9,118 nt of DNA, from contig WGAP01000029.1 of NCBI GenBank assembly GCA_015494775.1, positions 1 to 9,118 on the forward strand, written 5' to 3'. The stretch is from Flavobacteriales bacterium. GTDB taxonomy: Bacteria > Bacteroidota > Bacteroidia > Flavobacteriales > Flavobacteriaceae. The notes under the pieces are model-generated. The model ran no database searches. It saw only the letters and a list, made by a program, of their open reading frames with translations, and had not been told where the DNA came from. The translations under genes were made by a program, and so were the position numbers. Shown piece after piece: positions 5,476 through 9,118 of the stretch (position 1 is its first letter; every line of letters starts with the position of its first letter).

Positions 5476-5797
5476 GGCCCTCGCGCCCTTCGGGCGCTCG
5501 GGTTCCGGCAGCCCTGCGGTCTGCCTCTCGGGCTTCGCAAGCCGTCAGGCCTCCGCTTCGCTCCGGCCTTAGTCTTGCTTCGCTGCTCCGGGAACCTACG
5601 GCTTCCCTTGGCCGACGCCAGGGCCGCGCCTTGTTTCCCTCCGCCCTTCGCGAGCCCTCCGGTCTCGCTCCGGTGCTCAGCAAGCCGGCGGCTTCCACGA
5701 GTCCGGGCAAAGCCCGCGCCTTGTCTTGCTTCGCATGCTGCGGAGCTGCCTGCGGCATCTCCTTGCCGGCCTCAGCGCCCTGCGGTCGCTTCGGCGA
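5476..5797. repeat. Array of short GC-rich imperfect palindromes
   Basis: This stretch of about 320 bp is sharply GC-rich and made of back-to-back small hairpins. Examples are GCGCCC-TTC-GGGCGC (5483-5497, extended by flanking CCC/GGG), GGCAG...CTGCC, GGCTT-CGC-AAGCC, GGGAA...TTCCC and GGGCAAAGCCC. Many have TTCG, TTCGC or TGCGG at the turn. Similar GC-rich palindrome clusters are common between genes in this phylum. Long open frames cross it on both strands only because GC-rich repeats lack stops. It lies between the start of rel and the end of the tRNA operon. The rest of the gap (5397-5475 and 5798-5890) shows no gene. Confidence 0.75.
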
Positions 5798-5890
5798 TTT
5801 ATGGATAAAGACCTCATTCGGTTTGTGAAAAAACGATATGGTAAAAGGGTCTGCTATTGTAATTTCAGTAGTAGGGTTATTTTTCGCAAC

Positions 5891-5916
5891 AAAAAAAGGG
5901 CTCTTCGAAAAGCCCT
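5891..5916 (-). terminator. Intrinsic terminator of the tRNA operon
   Basis: On the minus strand AGGGCT (5916-5911) pairs with AGCCCT (5902-5897) around a loop containing TTCGAA, followed by a run of seven T (5897-5891). It lies 12 bases past the 3' end of tRNA-Arg, as expected for the end of this transcript. Confidence 0.85.
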
Positions 5917-5928
5917 CTTGTCATATAG

Positions 5929-6002
5929 CGACCGCGGCAGGATTCGAACCTGCGACCGGCTGCTTAGAAGGCAGCTGCTCTATCCGGCTGAGCTACGCGG
6001 CC
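5929..6002 (-). tRNA. tRNA-Arg (anticodon TCT)
   Basis: A 74-base cloverleaf on the minus strand. The acceptor GGCCGCG pairs with CGCGGTC (one G-U), with discriminator G. The anticodon arm is GCTGC-CTTCTAA-GCAGC, giving TCT, which reads AGA/AGG. The T arm is GCAGG-TTCGAAT-CCTGC. CCA is not encoded. It is the last gene of the three-tRNA operon, 8 bp after tRNA-Pro. Confidence 0.97.
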
Positions 6003-6010
6003 ATAGCAGG

Positions 6011-6085
6011 TCGGGGTAGCAGGATTCGAACCTGCGACTTCCTGGTCCCAAACCAGGCGCGCTAACCGGGCTGCGCTATACCCCG
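6011..6085 (-). tRNA. tRNA-Pro (anticodon TGG)
   Basis: A 75-base cloverleaf. The acceptor CGGGGTA pairs with TACCCCG, with discriminator A. The anticodon arm is CCTGG-TTTGGGA-CCAGG, giving TGG. The T arm is GCAGG-TTCGAAT-CCTGC. The C at position 1 is typical of bacterial tRNA-Pro. CCA is not encoded. It is the middle gene of the operon. Confidence 0.97.
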
Positions 6086-6112
6086 CATTAAAACGGGCAC
6101 CAATAAAAAAAG

Positions 6113-6196
6113 CGGAGAGACAGGGATTCGAACCCTGGACACGCTCTCGCGTGCACGGATTAGCAATCCGCTCCGTTACCACTCCGGCACCTCTCC
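6113..6196 (-). tRNA. tRNA-Ser (anticodon GCT)
   Basis: An 84-base class II tRNA. The acceptor GGAGAGG pairs with TCTCTCC, with discriminator G. The anticodon loop is TTGCTAA, giving GCT (reads AGC/AGU). The long variable arm GCACGCGAGAGCGTG is typical of tRNA-Ser. The T arm is CAGGG-TTCGAAT-CCCTG. CCA is not encoded; a T-rich spacer of 27 bp leads to tRNA-Pro. It is the first gene of the operon. Confidence 0.97.
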
Positions 6197-6208
6197 GTTT
6201 GGCAAGGG

Positions 6209-6216
6209 CAAATTTA
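6209..6216 (-). promoter_or_regulatory. Promoter -7 element of the tRNA operon
   Basis: On the minus strand TAAATTTG is a perfect match to TAnnTTTG. It ends 12 bases before the 5' end of tRNA-Ser, so transcription would start about 5-6 bases before the tRNA. No clear TTG is seen at -33. The position just upstream of a tRNA operon makes it convincing. Confidence 0.65.
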
Positions 6217-6288
6217 CAAAAAAACTTTATTTCTTTTCGGAAAATAATTGGGTTACCCTCTTGGGCATAACTTTGAACAAATTTCCTT

Positions 6289-6480
6289 ATTCGATGAGCG
6301 AAAAAAAATCTTTTTCACCAAAATAGGCGGGCAAAATTTGGAAACCCAGGGCGAAAGCCCGCCAAATTTTGACCGCGGTTTTCGGGGCGTCATAAATTTA
6401 ACCCTATGACGCCCCGAAAAATTTATTGTAAAAGCGTCATTTTCTTTGGTTCTTTCTTTTGGACGAGCAAAAGAAAGAAC
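6289..6480. repeat. Dispersed palindromic repeat element, copy 2
   Basis: This is the second copy of the element at 2350-2580, in the same orientation and nearly identical over most of its length. The long stem is 16 bp here (6379-6394/6405-6420) and the terminal 13-bp stem is 6449-6461/6468-6480. Loops differ from copy 1 (GAAA against GTA in the GGGC/GCCC hairpin; GACGAG against GGCAAG in the last one) while the long arms are intact. It lacks the TTTGTTCGGC hairpin found in copy 1. It sits between the tRNA operon promoter and the end of pgpH. The remaining A/T-rich bases 6481-6561 hold nothing that I can name. Confidence 0.85.
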
Positions 6481-6561
6481 ATAAAGTTATGCTTACTATA
6501 ATAGAAAATTACTTGCTACGTATGATTTTAAGATTTACAAATCAATTGCTTAAAAAATATT

Positions 6562-8598
6562 TTATTTCATCCCCGGATACGCTACCCGCAAATGATAAAT
6601 GTTTTTCAACTTGCTTTTGAGCACTTTCTTGGCCTTGCTGATTTCCTTCAAACTCAAATCACTGTTCATCAAAAGCCCTTCCTGCAATTGCCGTTCGATG
6701 ATTTGATCCACCAGGTTGTCGATTTGTTCGGCCGTGGGGCGGGCCAAACTTTTGGATGCCGCCTCCACCGAATCGGCCATCATCAAAATGGCCGTTTCCT
6801 TGGAAAACGGATCGGGACCCGGATACCGGAAATCCTCGGGATTTACTTCCTCGTTTTGTTCTTTGGCCTTGTTGTAAAAATAATACACCAAGCCGCGTCC
6901 GTGGTGGGTGCGGATAAAGTCGATGATGCGTTCGGGCAAATTGTTTTTCCGGGCCATTTCGATGCCGTCCAACACGTGGCGGATAATAATACGTGCGCTT
7001 TCAACCGGCGGAAGGTTCTCGTGCGGATTGATCCCCGATGTTTGATTCTCGGTAAAGTATTTGGGATTTTTCATCTTGCCGATGTCGTGGTACAAAGCGC
7101 CCACCCGAACAAGCAAGGCATTGGCGCCCAATTCGTTGGCAATGGCCTCGGCCAAATTGGCCACCTGCACCGAATGCTGAAAAGTCCCCGGCGCTTTTTC
7201 GGCCAAATTACGCAGTAATTTGTTGTTGGTATTGAGCAATTCCAGCAAACTCACATCCGACGCCAGTCCGAACATTTTTTCGAACAACAAAATCAGCTCG
7301 TGCATCAACACCACGGCCAATATGCCGCTGAGCAGGAAAAGCAAAAATATGCGCCAATCCAAACCCGCCCAATCGCCTTGACGCACCAGCATATAACCGG
7401 TATAAACCACCGCATAAACCACCACCACGCGCATAATGGACAAAAACATTTGGCTTCGCGAAGTCATGTCGCGCATCGATAGCAAGGCCGCCAAGCCGGC
7501 GGTCATCTGCACCAAACCGTAGGTGGTTGTTTCCGTTACGCCCAACGAAGCAATCACCACGCCTATCACCAAGGCAAACAAAGCCACGCGCCGGTTGAAA
7601 AAAGTTTGCACAATCACCGGCAAGATGATAAACGGAACGGCGAAAACATAAAACGGCCAATACCTTTGCACCACAAACACCATAACGCTCACCAGCAGGA
7701 TGTTGATAAAAATCAAAGTGAGCGCGGCATTGTTGGTATAGATGGGTTCCTCATACAAATACAGGTAGAACAAAAACAGGGCGAACAGCGTCAACACGAT
7801 CAAAACGAATCCCAGCCGTATCCATCCGAAATTCCTTTGGTCGCGGGCGTAGATTTGTTTCAGGGTATCCAAGGCCCGCACTTGCGCGTCCGAAAGCCGT
7901 TCGCCGGTGGAAGCCAGGCGTTCGCCTTTGTAGTAAAATTTCTTGGCCGGCCGGACGGATTCAAGGGCGGTTGTGAGAAATTTGCGTGTGTAGGCATCAT
8001 CAAATTCCGCCGTGGGCTTGACGTGTTTGAAAAAGGCGGCCATCACCCGCCGGCGTTCGTCGGGCGGAAGTTTATCCAAATGTTTTTCCAAAAAGGGCTT
8101 AATGCCTTCCAAGGTCAAAAAGCCGGTGGAATCCAACATCATCACCTGTTTGCCGCGGCGCAGCCAAACGGGATGACGAAGCAATGAATCGGGCATTCCG
8201 CGAACGATTTGATGCCGGTAAAGGGCCGAAAACGCTTGATGCGCCGCCTTTACCGATGCGGGCTTACCGAAAAGTTGCCAACGCGAAGCCGGACGAAGTT
8301 CGCCGGCGATACGCCGGAACACCGCTTGGGTATCCACGGGAATTTCCCGGATAAATGCCGGTGTGGTTTGCAGTACGGAATCTTTGCGTTTGCGAACCGC
8401 ATCCGCCGCTTCGTCCACGCTGAAATCCATCGGCGCATACAAATCGGGATAACGCCACAATTGGCCCTTAGCGTATCGGTAGGGAAAACTTTCGCGCTGC
8501 GGAAAAAAATAAAGCAACACGAGCACCGAACCCGCCACCAAAACGGCCTTGTAAATATGGGTGCTGTATCTGAAAATATCCGAAAGCCGGCCTTTCAC
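6562..8598 (-). CDS. pgpH: 7TM-HD cyclic-di-AMP phosphodiesterase, PgpH type
   Basis: A 678-residue membrane enzyme of the 7TM-HD family; PgpH members hydrolyse c-di-AMP to pApA. Order: short basic N-terminus, first membrane helix (about 16-32), extracytoplasmic region (about 33-257, matching the 7TMR-HDED part), seven helices between about 258 and 440, then the cytoplasmic HD domain. Metal and catalytic residues are visible: H475 (FQHSVQVA), H504-D505 (YHDIGK), H541, H565-H566 (RTHHG) and D609 (MMADSVEA). Length and order fit the family. The start used is GTG at 8598, placing MKGR before the first helix; no in-frame ATG precedes the helix. It lies 27 bp after the capA-like stop on the same strand, with a TAACTTTG promoter match overlapping that stop. 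No convincing terminator follows. No key residue is missing. The c-di-AMP role is by family knowledge. Confidence 0.93.
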   Translation of the reverse strand: MKGRLSDIFRYSTHIYKAVLVAGSVLVLLYFFPQRESFPYRYAKGQLWRYPDLYAPMDFSVDEAADAVRKRKDSVLQTTPAFIREIPVDTQAVFRRIAGELRPASRWQLFGKPASVKAAHQAFSALYRHQIVRGMPDSLLRHPVWLRRGKQVMMLDSTGFLTLEGIKPFLEKHLDKLPPDERRRVMAAFFKHVKPTAEFDDAYTRKFLTTALESVRPAKKFYYKGERLASTGERLSDAQVRALDTLKQIYARDQRNFGWIRLGFVLIVLTLFALFLFYLYLYEEPIYTNNAALTLIFINILLVSVMVFVVQRYWPFYVFAVPFIILPVIVQTFFNRRVALFALVIGVVIASLGVTETTTYGLVQMTAGLAALLSMRDMTSRSQMFLSIMRVVVVYAVVYTGYMLVRQGDWAGLDWRIFLLFLLSGILAVVLMHELILLFEKMFGLASDVSLLELLNTNNKLLRNLAEKAPGTFQHSVQVANLAEAIANELGANALLVRVGALYHDIGKMKNPKYFTENQTSGINPHENLPPVESARIIIRHVLDGIEMARKNNLPERIIDFIRTHHGRGLVYYFYNKAKEQNEEVNPEDFRYPGPDPFSKETAILMMADSVEAASKSLARPTAEQIDNLVDQIIERQLQEGLLMNSDLSLKEISKAKKVLKSKLKNIYHLRVAYPGMK

Positions 8599-8608
8599 CT
8601 TCCAAATG

Positions 8609-8628
8609 CTTTGTTACGAACAAAGTTA
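8609..8628 (-). promoter_or_regulatory. TAACTTTG promoter match and small hairpin before pgpH
   Basis: On the minus strand TAACTTTG (8628-8621) matches TAnnTTTG exactly and overlaps the capA-like stop codon. The adjoining CTTTGTT-ACG-AACAAAG (8609-8625) is a 7-bp hairpin lying between this element and the pgpH GTG. No -33 TTG is seen, so pgpH may have its own promoter or rely on capA read-through. Confidence 0.35.
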
Positions 8629-9118
8629 CATTTTCTTTTCCGATTGGCTTTTTATCCTACCGGCTCTTTTCTTCCTTACCAAATTTTGCGGCCATAGCTT
8701 AACTTCCGGCAAAGTCCATAGATGCGGCTGTGGAAGCGGTTTAACCAAACCGCCCGGTAAAGTTTTTTGCGGTAGCTCGTTCAAAAAACCGGTGATGTAA
8801 AGATGATACCGTACCATTTTGCGAAAATCCGTGTAGTTGTCGAAATAATTTTTGCGCAGCACAAATAGCGATGTGGGCAAAACTTCGAAATGCCAGCGCT
8901 CGCCCGTCCGGTATTTATACACCCAAACGGGCATATAGCGCACATCGTCCAAATGCAACGCTTCGCCGCGCTTGACCCAGCGCACCCACAACACGATACT
9001 TCCGTCGCGCGGAAAATCCCGTTGGTTCGAAATAAAATTACCCAACGAGTAGGCCGTGAGTTCCTCTTTTTCCTTATTCCAAACCACGGGCTCCACCACG
9101 TGCGGATGATTGCCGATA
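8626..9118 (-). CDS. CapA-family (PGA_cap) metallophosphatase-like protein, C-terminal part
   Basis: The frame enters from the right edge and ends at 8626, so about 163 residues are visible and the start is outside. The visible part opens with IGNHPHVVEP and then AYSLGNFISNQ, the last conserved blocks of the CapA / poly-gamma-glutamate biosynthesis family, a metallophosphoesterase-like fold; the GNHPH histidines belong to its metal site. About 125 more residues follow, ending in a very basic tail (RKKRAGRIKSQSEKKM). The substrate is unknown. In many bacteria these proteins are not tied to capsule, and no other capsule gene is visible. pgpH follows 27 bp downstream on the same strand. The family call is firm, the function not. 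Confidence 0.85.
   Translation of the reverse strand, partial: IGNHPHVVEPVVWNKEKEELTAYSLGNFISNQRDFPRDGSIVLWVRWVKRGEALHLDDVRYMPVWVYKYRTGERWHFEVLPTSLFVLRKNYFDNYTDFRKMVRYHLYITGFLNELPQKTLPGGLVKPLPQPHLWTLPEVKLWPQNLVRKKRAGRIKSQSEKKM

Noticed and set aside
5450..5828. Overlapping open frames on both strands through the GC-rich region
   Set aside because: They arise from stop-poor palindromic repeats. The translations are low-complexity Arg/Pro/Ala/Ser-rich and match on both strands as palindromes would.
5726..6182. Short frames crossing the tRNA genes
   Set aside because: The bases are fully explained by three well-formed cloverleaves. Peptides of the 'GSRIRTCDF' kind are familiar translations of tRNA T arms.

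Overview
This window is most likely a piece of a Bacteroidota chromosome. The evidence is the gene families (a Rel-type (p)ppGpp enzyme with the 'RMRDWLN...GYEALH' synthetase signature usual in this phylum, a 7TM-HD PgpH phosphodiesterase, a DUF4252-type exported protein) and several matches to the phylum's -7 promoter element TAnnTTTG upstream of starts. The genus cannot be read from the sequence. Core genes look close to 50% GC, with G/C-rich third codon positions.

Layout, left to right. (1) The 3' end of gcvT on the plus strand. (2) A visibly A/T-rich island, about 310-1697. It holds a run of short stem-loops behind a plausible promoter, a 125-aa protein with a twin CX3C cysteine pattern, a small polytopic membrane protein and a clean intrinsic terminator. 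The island is bracketed by two copies of the last ~75 bp of the DUF4252-type gene. (3) A minus-strand block read right to left: rel, then 9 bp later a single-pass membrane-anchored protein of unknown function, then a dispersed palindromic repeat, then the DUF4252-type gene. The repeat is again bracketed by a duplicated gene 3' end, this time of the membrane-anchored gene. (4) A ~320-bp array of short GC-rich palindromes upstream of rel. (5) A minus-strand tRNA operon, transcribed Ser(GCT)-Pro(TGG)-Arg(TCT), with a promoter match and a terminator. (6) A second copy of the dispersed palindromic repeat. (7) A minus-strand pair: a partial CapA-family gene running off the right edge, then pgpH.

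Functionally, the core genes concern nucleotide second messengers: Rel makes and degrades (p)ppGpp, and PgpH degrades c-di-AMP. They are separate transcription units here. (p)ppGpp is reported to inhibit PgpH-type enzymes in Firmicutes, so cross-talk is possible but is not shown by this sequence.

The most unusual part is the pattern at gene 3' ends. Two different minus-strand genes each have a 3'-terminal fragment of 77-81 bp duplicated just downstream, with foreign-looking or repetitive DNA between the copies. In the first case all four differences between copies are synonymous, so both copies were probably shaped by selection as coding sequence before being placed side by side. The second point of interest is the undescribed small-gene cassette in the A/T-rich island.
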